From NCBI GenBank assembly GCA_036346205.1, contig JARFJB010002087.1:3315501-3379500 (forward strand): a DNA stretch of 64,000 bases, written 5' to 3'. How positions within the stretch are numbered: position 1 is the stretch's first letter; the number at the start of each line of letters is the position of its first letter. A model generated the notes under the pieces. It worked only from the letters and a program-made list of their open reading frames with translations. It was not told the DNA's origin and ran no database searches. Source of the DNA: Vesta saturnalis (lineage: Eukaryota; Arthropoda; Insecta; Coleoptera; Lampyridae). The translations under genes were made by a program, and so were the position numbers. This document shows positions 11,661 through 21,426 of the stretch, piece after piece.

Positions 11661-12160
11661 AGGATCATTACTTTACATCGTATGGTGAAATTTATCAAAG
11701 GCAAAGAATATTTGTGTTGGTAATGCCATTATCTACAAGGATGAGAATGACGAAAGTGTAATAAATTTCTGTATATGGAGCAAAAAAATATACAGAATAT
11801 ACTTGAATAATTCTACTCGTAGCACTGCTAAGAGTATGTTCTTAAAATGACTAACGTATAAAGGGTAACCATCTTATAAACCCTTATGAAATTATGTTGG
11901 CGCACTGGGTATATGCAGTCTTGTGTTGTGTGTAGAACCTATTTTTGATAAAGTATGAACGTGAGTTCATTTTTTGTGAGAATTTTTTGTGTACTTAATG
12001 TAAGTTGGTGTATGTAACTGCTACGCCATTGGAACTTTTAGTAAAGCGTTGAGTATTATTTAAAAACATGTTTAAATGTTGTATAAAGATTTATAAGTTG
12101 AATGTATTAAATTTGAATGAGAAATAATGTTTTAGTCACATAGCATGTGAATTTACGAGT
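11661..12160. other. No gene seen
   Basis: AT-rich spacer between the mariner fragment and a Penelope terminal repeat. No feature recognised. Confidence 0.5.
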
Positions 12161-12263
12161 ATAATATGAAAATGTAAAGTTTCACCATTATTACACATAT
12201 TAAAATACTTATCTTTTTTTGGGTTTTTTAATGGCGTATTTGTATATTAATGTAACACAATCT

Positions 12264-12299
12264 AAACGTTCCGATAACACTTATAGTTATCTTCGTCAG
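12264..12299 (-). ncRNA. Hammerhead-like motif in Penelope repeat, core mutated
   Basis: On the minus strand: CTGACGA, A, GATAAC-loop-GTTATC, then GGAAC GTT where the copy at 6112-6173 has GAAAC GTT. The core GAA is therefore changed to GGA. Stem II is still fully paired. It is a decayed copy of the same motif, without the internal duplication of the other copy. Confidence 0.42.
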
Positions 12300-12837
12300 T
12301 AGTAATATTATCTATTAAAATTGCTAAAGATGTTGAAACAATTTTGTGAAATTTGAAAATTAAAACAAAACACATAAGCCTGCTATTAATATAACAATAA
12401 ACGTATAAAGCCCACTATGGAATATAATTGTAGTAAAGAATAACTAGATCATTAATAAAACTAAATATTGTTACACTGTCTTGAAGATGACAAATGAGAA
12501 CACCCTCTAACGGATAACGGGAAACAAATTTAACAAAATTTAATCTAGTTATGATGTAAGTGTGAAAGTTGTGAAAAACTTTGAAATTGATGGAATCATT
12601 CACAAATATAAAAATGGCGCCAATTAAAATAATCCAATTAAATCCAACAAAGAAATAGATTTGTCAATAAGTTCAAGTGCTATTTAACAATGAAAAGCAT
12701 AATACAGAACGTTTTATGTAACTTTTAATTTTAATTTCAACTACTTATGTTAAATTATAGTGCTGTGTTAATTTAACATATAGAAAAAAAAACACATCAA
12801 AAAGCCTAGACATGCCGAAAGCTAAAATTAAAATTAA

Positions 12838-13475
12838 AATCAAGAAGTACTATTATGCCTTTTTTTAATTATAAGATGCCAAGACCTATTTATACGGAGA
12901 TTTTCTTTTTGTCTATTAAAATTATGAAGCTGTTTATATATCTCAATAGCTTCACATTGTAAACGAACGTAATAATGAGTTTGTCTTGACAATATTTCCA
13001 AATTGTCAAATTGAATGTCATGATTTAGATTATTTAAGGCATGCTCGGCTTCCGCAGACTTCTCTGGTCGACCTAATCTACAATATCTCATATGTTCTTT
13101 ACATCTTAAATCTACGTTTTGTGGTTCCAATTTAACTTTTCCACATGAACAAGATAACTTATACACTTCGGAAGATGATAATGGGTTTGAAACATCTTTA
13201 GGTGGCCTTAAATGTTTTTTAATTTTTCTTGTAGGTTTAAAAACAGTCTTAAGTTCTAATTAGGATTTTTTCAATTCTATCTGTAACATTAGCTGTAAAA
13301 GGAAGAAAAGCAGTACCAACATTAAGAATTGGTTTTTCCTTAAGGTGGCGTAATAACATTATTAATATAGGTAAGTGAATATCCATTATTTTGTAAAGAT
13401 TTTGTTAAATATTTATATTCATCTTTAAAAAATTCAGGATCACAAATTTGTTTTGCTCGATCTACTTAAAATTTA
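12838..13475 (-). pseudogene. Penelope RT C-terminus and GIY-YIG endonuclease, broken
   Basis: Upstream pieces (about 13290-13470) read RAKQICDPEFFKDEYKYLTK, NNGYSLTYINNVI and TAFLPFTANVTDRIEKILI, the RT thumb/linker region. After frame changes, TVFKPTRKIKKHLRPPKDVS and VYKLSCSCGK follow. The long open part (12840-13166) then has RCKEHMRYCRLGRPEKSAEA and EHALNNLNHDIQFDN, followed by LEILSRQTHYYVRLQCEAIE, IYKQLHNFNRQKE and the SW..I end. This is the classical Penelope GIY-YIG domain (GVYKL...C, R..EH, EKSA.AEH, EAIEI.K...NFNR). The YIGQT block after CGK has decayed to VKLEPQN, so catalysis would be lost in any case. Confidence 0.82.
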
Positions 13476-13529
13476 ATTAATTAATTTAATGGAAATTGAC
13501 CATTTCTTGACATTTAAATATCTAAAAAT

Positions 13530-13921
13530 AAAAATAATAGTTCACTATCTTTTAAGGTTTACAGATAGCCGACACACACTGATAGATACCTTCATAAATT
13601 ACCCAACCACCATCCACCCCAAAAAAAATAATTGTATAATTAAATCTTTAGTAGATCGAACTAAACGAATTTGTGATCCTGAATTTTTGAAAGATGAATA
13701 TAAATATTTCATAAAATGCTTACAAGATTATATATATTTATAATGTTTACCGATATTTATAATGTTATTACGTCTTCTAGACATAACCTTAAATAACCAC
13801 AAAACGTAAGAACGTAAAGAGCATACGATATTTTGTAGATTAGGTCACCTACAGAAGTCTGCGGTAGCTGATCATGCCTTAAATAATTTAAATCATGACA
13901 TTCAATTTGACAATATGGGAA
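13530..13921 (+). pseudogene. Second Penelope fragment, inverted relative to the first
   Basis: The plus strand reads FTDSRHTLIDTFINYPTTIH, then NCIIKSLVDRTKRICDPEFL and KDEYKYFIKCLQ, the end of the Penelope RT. After a deletion it continues (13810-13920) with CRLGHLQKSAVADHALNNLN and HDIQFDN of the GIY-YIG domain. The same protein segment is encoded on the minus strand at 12838-13475, so the two copies point away from each other around about 13480-13530. The copy stops at 13921, where a mariner-like element begins. Confidence 0.75.
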
Positions 13922-13931
13922 TATTTGAATG

Positions 13932-15385
13932 TATATGTCCTATATGGACTTCCCATTTATGGATTCTCATGAAATTTTGTACCTCTAGGTTTTCGATGGT
14001 GATCTGTTCAACTAAATTATTTCCAACTTTCTAACATTTCCGTTCAAACCGGAAGTAGCTGTCCTTATTTTAAATAGAACATCCTGTATTTAATTTTTTT
14101 TCTAATTCTAAGTGATATGCTAAGTAAGTTTTGTTCGAAAAAAAAAATGTTTGAAAATTTTGGATGGACACGCGCCTTTAAAAAATATCATTCACTCCAA
14201 AACCTTTGATGGCAGAACTACACAAAGTTCAAGGAGTGACTTTGAACTTTATGCTTAGTTGAGAAATTGACGTTTTTGAAAGGGCCGTAGTGAATTTTAT
14301 TTTGAGTCCATTTAATACTGTGAAAAATTATATTTTTAAATGGAACCTTATGTATTTTATTTGTCAAAAACACTTTTACACCCCTACTGATTACAATGTA
14401 ACAAACATACCAGAAGATTGTAAACAGAACATGCGTAATATTAACAAAAAAAAAAGATAATAAATAATAACAAATAATTACAAATATTGTTCAATATGGC
14501 CACCGAACAAAGTAATATCCTCTTTAGAACTTCTTGATTTGTAGCTTTCCGAACATGTTCAGGTTGCAAGTTTTGGAATTTAGTGTGTACTCTGATTCTA
14601 AGGTTCTCCTGATCTAACACCGCCTGGGAATAAGCTTTGTTTTTAATATGCCCCCATAAAAAAATCTAATGATCTAATAATCAGATCTGGGGGGCAATTC
14701 TGCCCAATCCACCTGTCATCAGACATTCCACTTAAGGTGAAATAAACTTCGCGAGATAAATGTTCCGGTGCACCATAGTTTTGGTAATAAAATTGTCTGT
14801 AAATCTTCAGGGGCAAATTGTCTATGAACTCTGTTACTACTTATCTTAAAAGCCTTAAATATCTATCACTGTTTAAATTTTCAAAATAAATTTCATAACG
14901 TACGAGGTTGTCGAAGATTAAACAAAAAAACATTAAATCCAAACGAATCCTAAAAATGTGCTTCCCGTACAGATCGTTAATTTTCTTGGACCCAATGGTG
15001 TAGTTTTTAATTAATATTCATTGGATTTTAGCGCTATAAATTTAACTCAAATGTGAAATAATGTGAAGATAGATGGTGCCACCGATGACAGCAAATGCGA
15101 TGTCTGTTCATAGAAGATATTCATTCAAAACATAAATAAACTTACACTTGCTTAAAACGAAAGTAAACAGCAAAATTATAGCAAATATCAATACTTATTT
15201 ATGACTGAAAACGTCGTTTGTGATGAACATACGAAAATTTTAAAATTGTATTTATTGAAGTAATGACATCCCATGAAAGTCATTCACACGAAGTTGATAT
15301 TTAGTGAAGGTCAGATTACTTTTTGTACAGTTGCCATGGAGACACCGAAGAATCCCGAAATCAGCCACTTTTGGTACGAATATAG
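13932..15385 (-). mobile_element. Mariner-like element (DUF4817 type), decayed
   Basis: This starts within the Penelope reading frame at about 13930 and ends just before repeat R1 at 15386. Subterminal features of the group are present: GATTCTCATGAAATTTTGTA near the left, and the phrase AAATAGAACATCCTGTATTT near 14075. The minus strand holds the C-terminal half of the transposase. TIR alignment is poor, so boundaries are approximate. Confidence 0.6.
14478..14960 (-). pseudogene. Mariner-like transposase C-terminal half, broken
   Basis: In shifting minus-strand frames: ENLNSDRYLRLLR, VTEFIDNLPLKIYRQFYYQ, YGAPEHLSREV, DDRWIGQ, PDLII.SLDFFMGAY, then LDQENLRIRVHTKFQNLQPE and GGHIEQYL with a stop at 14478-14480. 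These match the block after the first catalytic Asp through the HDGAPPH / RWIGRG / PDLTPLDFFLWG core to the C-terminus of the insect mariner-like family. Frame changes and stops are frequent. Confidence 0.72.
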
Positions 15386-15764
15386 CGTCTTATTTAGGTG
15401 GTTGGAGAAAAAAATAATATTATTCTAAGCTGCATTATACAAGTTTAAAGTATTTGCGGACAGTGTGTAGTAAAACACGGTGTGTCGAAAAAAAATTTTT
15501 TACCGTTATTAAGGAATTTATAGAGTAGTGTTTATTTCCTAGTAAACCATTTTTTGTATGTAGGGTGGTCAAATAAATAAATTGTTATTTTGCAAAACTT
15601 TATATATGAATACGTCAGAAGGTATTGAATTATAACAAGATTGTGGAAATACATTCCTGTTGTATCAATGGTAAGAAAGTTAATAAAATATTTACTTTAC
15701 AGTGTTTAAAAAAACTTGCTACTGTCATTCAGCTATTTATATGTTTTCACAAATATAGATTTTG

Positions 15765-15807
<43 letters not shown>

Positions 15808-15840
15808 TTTATGGTGTGAAAATCCTCAAAATTGGGTTTG
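15386..15840. repeat. Dispersed repeat R1, copy 2
   Basis: This matches 10649-11010, is followed by a (TA)n run at 15769-15804, and then by CACTTTATGGTGT and TCCTCAAAATTGGGTTTGTG, which also follow in copy 1 (11281-11318). It lacks the (GT)n run and the ~105 bp insertion of copy 1. Confidence 0.8.
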
Positions 15841-15907
15841 TGCAATAAGAAGTTAGTAAGTGCTCTTCCCCATAACACTTTATATAGTAAAAAAATATAT
15901 CATTAAT

Positions 15908-15948
15908 AGGTGACTAGTTTCGGCATAACTTTCACCATTAAACCAAAA
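15908..15948 (-). ncRNA. Weak hammerhead-like end (GGTGAAAGTTATGCCGAAAC)
   Basis: On the minus strand, TTTAATGGTGAAAGTTATGC then CGAAACTAGTCACC resembles the 3' half of a Penelope hammerhead: GAAAC, then UA, then GUC (minimal stem III). The 5' core is not recognisable. It could mark the end of another Penelope fragment. Confidence 0.22.
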
Positions 15949-16092
15949 TCCGCAAAATAGCAAAAAACAGTGTCAGTCCGAGTAAGTTATTAAAAATCCC
16001 AAAAGCAAAAGGTAAACAAATTTTTTAAAGAATGTGTTGATATACGACCATAAAAAGAACCGTTGCTGATTAATTGGATCATAGGTTATGTA

Positions 16093-16503
16093 TCAAGTTA
16101 CGAACTGTAAGCAGTAAGGAAAGGAAGGAAAGCAGCGTGTTTCATTCTCTCCCGAGAGGGGAGGGTTGGCTGCTCGTGGTTTCCACGGTCCTTCAGCCGC
16201 TACGATGGCTTCCCAGCATACGTATACATTAAGTATGTGTGTCTCCAAATTTTTATCAACAAACCTCAACTTGCGTCCACTTCCTTCTTTTCTTCGCACT
16301 GTACCCGTTTCGCCGTATCGTTTAAGCACTCTCTGCACAGTCCTCCTTGTGGTATTTAACACAGAAGCTATTTTCTTTGTGGAAATATCACCAGTTTGGA
16401 AACCACTGTACAATAGTTGTTCTTGATTACACGGTATTGTTGTAAAAACTAATTTGACAGCGACCGACTGTTTGTTTTTATTTAGTGCACAGCCAACTAA
16501 CAT
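16093..16503 (-). pseudogene. Tc1-like transposase N-terminal helix-turn-helix, fused to foreign tail
   Basis: The 136-codon open frame contains SGFQTGDISTKKIASVLNTT, RRTVQRVLKRYGETGTV and RRKEGSGRKLRFVDKNLETH (about 16240-16430), a standard Tc1 first helix-turn-helix and the GRP-like linker. From about residue 95 the sequence (CWEAIVAAEGPWKPRAANPP) no longer resembles Tc1 and comes from an unusually GC-rich 90 bp stretch (16130-16220). The frame is open but is most likely a chance fusion; the catalytic domain is missing. Confidence 0.6.
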
Positions 16504-16739
16504 ATATCAACAAAAATAAACCTTTTTATGCACCGGCGGAATTTTCTATGAGAGAAGATTTTGGCGACATTTTTTTCTGGGATATTCGTTATTTCGAAAC
16601 ATTGTGAATGAGAAAAACAAATTAGGAATATGGGAAAAAAAACAAAAATTCGATGGTCCGGGTAGCCAGAGTATTAAAAATTAATAAACTCGTGGACACA
16701 TGGTCTTTATTCAAATTGAGAACTTTGCTTGTACAGAAG

Positions 16740-16954
16740 ATTAAGGTGTACCTAGTATTAAATTGTTTAGTTAATAAATTTCTAGAAAATCAAGTCTTTG
16801 CTTTTATTATAGTTATGTAATACTTATGGATACAGGAAATGTATTCAGAAAATCTGTTCTTAAAGGAGTGACCAGTTTGACCAATGTAATTCCATTTACA
16901 CGCAGTTGAGTTTGTAAACACCTGGTTGTGATGTTTGTTCAGTTATGTGTTTAG

Positions 16955-17000
<46 letters not shown>

Positions 17001-18290
17001 TTTTTTCAAATTATCTTTGATAGAAAAAAAAGGCGTTTATATTCTGAAGTCTTTGTAAGGAAGGGATTTGCAAAAGAAACCCTTCTCACTAATTTTAGAT
17101 AAGGTAGTAGTGTGTTCATTGACGTGTGATAAATATTGAATACGTTTTGCATTAATTTACTAAGATAGCCATTATTGTTAGTAATTTGGAACATTATCTT
17201 GTTTATGAATATTTTCTTTGGAGGTACATTGAAAAGTTTGTTAAAGAAAATTCCAAGGAAGGTAGTCATTTTATGGCAGGGAGGGTAGAACGAACTGTAC
17301 GGAATAACGTGGTCTGTAGAAGGTTCCTAAAAATCCTTTTTCTTAAAGGTTGCGTCTAGAAAATGAATGTAATTGTCTGCTTCTAGTTCTAAAATGAATC
17401 TAATATTGGAGTGGGCATTGAAATAATTGTGACAATGGGATGTCATTAATTCCGCTTTTAAAAACAATCAATGTCGTCTAAATACTTTTTGTAAAATTGA
17501 AATTAATTCTTAAACATTGATTGCTTTAAATTATAACTGAACACTTCAGTAAATAGAGTAGAGAGGTTACTTTCCATATGAAGACCTGTCTTTTGTTCGT
17601 TCGCTTTATGAAATGTTGTTCACGACATATGTTGGGCCATTGCTGTTGAACGAGCATTTACTTTCCGAGCATTTAGAAGTAACTGATTACGTCTAACTAT
17701 TCCGGAGAAGGAACACTCGAAAAAAGGTTGACAATGTCGAGTTAAATCAGTATTAGAGAATCATGTTTAGATCTTTTAAGTGAATGAGCTTGATGGATAG
17801 AACTGTAATTGAATACGTAAATTAAAAATTCTTTGAGTAAGCCAATAAGATAACGTACAGACAGAAGTTCCTCTGAAAGCTTTTGCAGTTCTCATCGAAA
17901 TGTGTGTTTTATGTATTTTTAGATAAAGCATAAAGTTATGGGAAAATAGGATTAATGTCACGAAATATAAAGCAATAAACATTACTCTTAAGTATTTGTC
18001 GATTGTAAATTAAAAATTTCCTGATTTTAAGATAGAAGATATTAAAATTAATTTTCTTTGAAATGCTCCATTTTGAGAAAGACATCAACTTTACTGATGT
18101 TATCATCTTTATCTAAAATAACCACTTTGTCGGCTTTAGTGCGTATGAGATTGTTCTGCTTACTTTTAGCTTCTACTTGTTTCAAGATTTTGTGATTAAA
18201 AGTCTCAGTATGAGGTTTTAAATTTTTAATTTATTGATGCAAGAGTTGTGATCTGAACTTATTATTGAGTATTGAGTTAGGACGAGGAAT
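16740..18290 (-). pseudogene. Penelope-like reverse transcriptase and GIY-YIG, nearly full domain order but broken
   Basis: Minus-strand frames give the Penelope order. ADKVVILDKDDNISKVDVF is at about 18080-18150. YLKIHKTHISMR (PKIHK motif) is at about 17900, and DIVNLFSSVP at about 17715. MESNLSTLFTEVF (the MG.PLSP.LA equivalent) is at about 17560, and YLDDI, the YXDD catalytic motif, at 17470-17484. STDHVIPYSSF and CHKMTTFLGIFFNKLFNVP are at about 17220-17320. After a TA microsatellite come GVYKLNC and CKWNYIGQTGHSFKNRF (GIY-YIG, 16850-16925). Many frame changes and stops are present, so it is dead. It is more divergent from the 12-14 kb copies than they are from each other. Confidence 0.78.
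16955..16995. repeat. (TA)n microsatellite inside the Penelope relic
   Basis: A TA run followed by a short T run, located between the RT and GIY-YIG parts of the Penelope pseudogene. Confidence 0.9.
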
Positions 18291-18714
18291 TCTAATTCTA
18301 ATTTAAGTAATAAAGTACGAGTTGACTGAGTTAGGGTTGTATTTAACAAATCTAAATTATAATTTGTAACTAATTATGTAATTTTTCCTGTAAGTATTTC
18401 TAATTGGTTGTTTCTCTTTTACCTCGTTTATTTTTTAACACAATGGGCCATATTCATAAAACTGAAGGATATCCTTGTAAGTATAAGGTTTTGAGTTGAA
18501 GAAGAAGGTAGGAGTATAAGTATTTCCTTTTTTTCGTATTCATAATGATTACCTTGTACTTGCAAGAATATCCTCCAAGAATAAGTAAAAGGTTGTTGAC
18601 ATGTTGGCTTGTGACTATGCCGCGGCAGGTTCCAACCTGTTTTCGATGGTTTGTTTATTTACGGTATTTCTTTCTTATCGGTGTTATTTGAGTACAGTAC
18701 TTCGATCAGAGAAG

Positions 18715-19405
18715 ATGTATTCGTCAAGCAGCGATAGTGAAAGTACAGAAAAAGATATTGCTACAACCGAACTGCAGTTCATAGCAGATGAAATTGCCAA
18801 TGCCCCCGTGGTTTTGGAAAAATACCAAACACCAAAAATCTAGAAAGGATGAGGCTGTTACAAATGTTACCAGGAAGTACGAGGTGATATTTGGTAAAGC
18901 ACTGGATGCGAAAGGCTTTTTAAAGAAAATAAACAATGTGAAAGGAAGGTTGAAGAAAAAAACTGACTTGAAAAAAACTGGAAATAAAGCAATCATGTTG
19001 GAATGGGAGAAAAAGTTATTGAAGGCTGTGGAAGGCGACAGTAATCCTACAAGAATCGTAGGCGTACTGTAAATTGGTATTGAAGTTGGATCTACTCAGC
19101 ATAGAGTGAGTGAAGCTTCTACTACGCGAGAAGAGACTGAATTAGCCATCAAACCACAATCTAGTAGTGTCAAGACTGTCGAATCTCTTCTGCCAACAAG
19201 AAAAAAAACAGCAACAGAAAAGTACGAAACAAATGAAACAAAAGGACTCACAACCAAAGAGCTTCAACGGCTAGTTCATTTAGAGCAGTATCGAACAAGT
19301 GGAGTTCAAAGAGAATATTATGAAAAAAAGTTGGAGAGGATGAAGCGGGAGGAATTAGCAGCAAATATTGTTAACGAGGGGGAGTTAGCATACTACAATA
19401 TGTAA
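18715..19405 (+). pseudogene. Harbinger accessory protein (Myb/SANT-like), one frameshift and one stop
   Basis: The start is taken at the ATG at 18715 (MYSSSSDSESTEKDIATTEL). The frame shifts near 18820. In the new frame come NVTRKYEVIFGKALDAKGF, LKKINNVKGRLKKKTDLKKT and GNKAIMLEWEKKLLKAVEGD, the conserved block (LLKKI.N...R.KKKTD.KKTGNK...L..WE..LL) of the Myb/SANT-like DNA-binding protein carried by insect Harbinger elements. A TAA at 19070-19072 interrupts it, then the same frame continues with VESLLPTRKKTATEKYE and a basic, glutamate-rich, probably coiled-coil end (EYYEKKLERMKREELAANIV) to the stop at 19403-19405. The partner protein normally helps the transposase enter the nucleus and bind ends. 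Two lesions only. Confidence 0.82.
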
Positions 19406-19782
19406 ACATTTCTCCAAAGTATTATATTGACAATATTATATTATGTTAGGTACTTATTATTTTTTTGTAAGACTAGGGGATTTTGAGTATATAAGTTTGT
19501 TTAAAAAATCCAGTAGGTATATGTTTGATTTATTATTAATATTATTAAAAAGTTTGTAATAAAATAAAAATAGGACAGTTTGAGTTAGTGAATAAACAAT
19601 AATTATTCGAATTTTGTTTTTTAAAAACCAAAATGCTCTGATGGCGTAAATAATAAAACTAAATTAAATTTGAACTTTAATTTTATACAGTTTTATACCT
19701 ACATTTAATTGTCAAAGTTGTTTATTACAATGCTCAAATTTCTTCTCACTTCTTGTCCTTGCTGGCGAAGAGGTAGATCAAC

Positions 19783-20718
19783 TTAGTCATTATTATCATT
19801 GTCATCTTCTTCTTGCACTTCTTCTTCAGGTGCTTCAAAATGGATGTCTTTCAAAGTCTTTGCCACGTTATGAAGCACAATCCAGGCAACAATTATTTTT
19901 GGCACATTCTCCAATTTCACTCGGCAAACATGTTGCAAAATAAGAAATCGGCGTTTCAGTTGATCAAAACAACGTTCAATTATCACTCTCTCTTTTTTCA
20001 AAAGTTTATTATAATTTAGTTCAGCACCTGGAGCGGGATTTCTGAATGGAGTCATGAGCCACGGCTCTATACCATATCCATCATCAGCAAGTAGCACGAC
20101 GTTGTTTTTATTTTGTAAATGAACCCTTATTTGTGAATTTCTCCATATTCTTGAATCGTGGACCGATCCAGGCCAACTAACGTCCAGACTAGTGAACATT
20201 TCTCTTGCATCACAAGTGGCTTGTACATTCAGTGTAGGAGGACTTTTTCGGTTGACATACTCATCACCATGGCGATTTGGTTTCAGTATTCCTACGTGGG
20301 TACAGTCTACTACGCCAATTGCTGTCGGAAACCTATACTTGCTTTGCCATAACTGTTTCGCATCCATACGTTCATTGTTGGTAGACGGAAACTTTATCCA
20401 GTAATTTGATTGCGCCACTATGCTATCAATTACGGCAGTCACTGTACGAGATACTGTAGCTTGACTAACACCCAGTTCTTGACCAATGCCTTTCTGATAC
20501 TGAGGGTCACTGAGATAGCGTAAACATATCTGAATTTTTAGGACGGATGTTAACGCACCTCCTCGAGTTTAAGCAAAATTATTTATTCCCAAAAATCTGT
20601 TGGCAAGCCATTGCACATTTTCCTCTTCAAACCGGTATAATTCTTTGTAATCACGAACAGGTGTTGATAAACGCTGCTTGCAGTGTTTAATCTCTCTCAG
20701 TTCCACAACATCTGCCAT
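19783..20718 (-). pseudogene. HARBI1-like transposase (DDE_Tnp_4), intact but for one stop codon
   Basis: From the ATG at 20716-20718 the frame runs 311 codons to the stop at 19783-19785, with a single in-frame TAA at codon 50 (20569-20571). N-terminal part: MADVVELREIKHCKQRLS, then FEEENVQWLANRFLG, then RGGALTSVLKIQICLRYL and GIGQELGVSQATVSRTV, the helix-turn-helix. Catalytic part: IGVVDCTH (Asp about 138), RKSPPTLNVQ, SWPGSVHDSRIW, LLADDGYG (Asp about 213), and KERVIIERCFDQLKRRF (Glu about 248). All three catalytic residues are present. The C-terminus is acidic (EEEVQEEDDNDNND). Length matches HARBI1-type transposases. An alternative start at 20442 would lack the DNA-binding part. It could have been active recently. 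Confidence 0.92.
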
Positions 20719-20960
20719 CGCTACAACTGATCACTACACGACTGAGTCTGCTACTGACCACACTTGATATTATTGAAGGATATCCTTTTTATTTAGAGTG
20801 AAAGGTAACGTTTATGAATAACCAAATACTATTTGTGAAGGATATGCTCATACTCTATAAGTTTAAGGTTTTACTCGAAATATTATGAATGCGAGCTGAA
20901 GGATTTCCTTTATATTCTGCAAGTATAAGCATAACCTTTTTTTATGAATACGGCCCATTG

Positions 20961-21426
20961 TTTTGAAATGATTTATTAATAAAAAAGATTTTCTATTGAA
21001 TTGAGAACTACAAGATTTTCATTTTTTCATTCTGCTTTTCTAATTTGCTTAACCCAATTTATCTTTAATTTTATATAATTATATTACTTGATTAATTTTA
21101 TGCAACCCATGACCGAATTAATCAATAACGTTTCTTTTTGTGGTTTCTTCAAATTTTCGCTTTTGCTATTTTACCTTCAGTTTACTAGGAGTACTACTGC
21201 CAGGTGGTTTTTAGTTTCGATTTTAATTTGCCATTCAGAGTAAGAATTTTTAACCCCAGACGAAAAAAGACGGGTGTGTCTGAGTGCGGCATCGTAGCTT
21301 CAAAACGGAGGAACCTATTTTGATTTAGTTTTTTTTGTTTTGTTTAAAAGGTGAGTTGATCGAATGTTTATCGGTTTTAAGATCAGCTCTTTTCTAGTTG
21401 AAAAGAGGATTTTTTACTTTTTATTA
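20961..21426. other. AT-rich spacer; diverged partial unit of the following array
   Basis: There is no gene. From about 21335 the text (AAAGGTGAGTTGATC ... TTATTATAGG) loosely resembles part of the 347 bp tandem unit that follows and may be a diverged edge unit. Confidence 0.4.

Larger units (their letters stand above)
12160..13475 (-). mobile_element. Penelope-like retroelement, 3' part with terminal repeat
   Basis: The minus strand carries the end of the reverse-transcriptase region and the GIY-YIG endonuclease (about 12838-13475), followed by a non-coding terminal repeat (12160-12790) also seen at 6020-6640. This layout (RT thumb, GIY-YIG, repeat with hammerhead-like motif) is that of Penelope-like elements, which integrate with a GIY-YIG rather than an APE endonuclease. 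The 5' side ends abruptly at about 13475, where an inverted second copy begins. Confidence 0.75.
18445..20956. mobile_element. PIF/Harbinger element I (two convergent genes)
   Basis: The ends are inverted: GGGCCATATTCATAAAA at the left and GGGCCGTATTCATAAAA read inward from the right. The similarity may extend outward through CAAT to 18441-20960. Subterminal motifs of the type AAGGATATCC(T) recur on both sides (near 18466, 18570, 20775, 20840, 20905) and may be transposase binding sites. Between the ends lie a plus-strand Myb/SANT-like gene (18715-19405) and a minus-strand DDE transposase (19783-20718) in convergent orientation, the usual two-gene plan of this superfamily. I could not settle a 3 bp target duplication. 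Decay is light compared with the rest of the window. Confidence 0.88.

Noticed and set aside
17776..17982. 68-codon ORF with a hydrophobic start that could pass for a small membrane protein
   Set aside because: Its middle (KIHKTHISMR) is the PKIHK motif of the Penelope reverse transcriptase; it is a fragment of that relic.
16093..18290. A viral or giant-element polymerase explanation for the RT-like motifs
   Set aside because: The motif order with YLDDI and a following GIY-YIG (CKWNYIGQTG) fits a Penelope-like retroelement; no viral structural or enzyme genes are present.
18724..18996. 90-codon minus-strand ORF opposite the Harbinger partner gene
   Set aside because: It is the shadow of the Myb/SANT-like coding strand, which shows the real family motifs.
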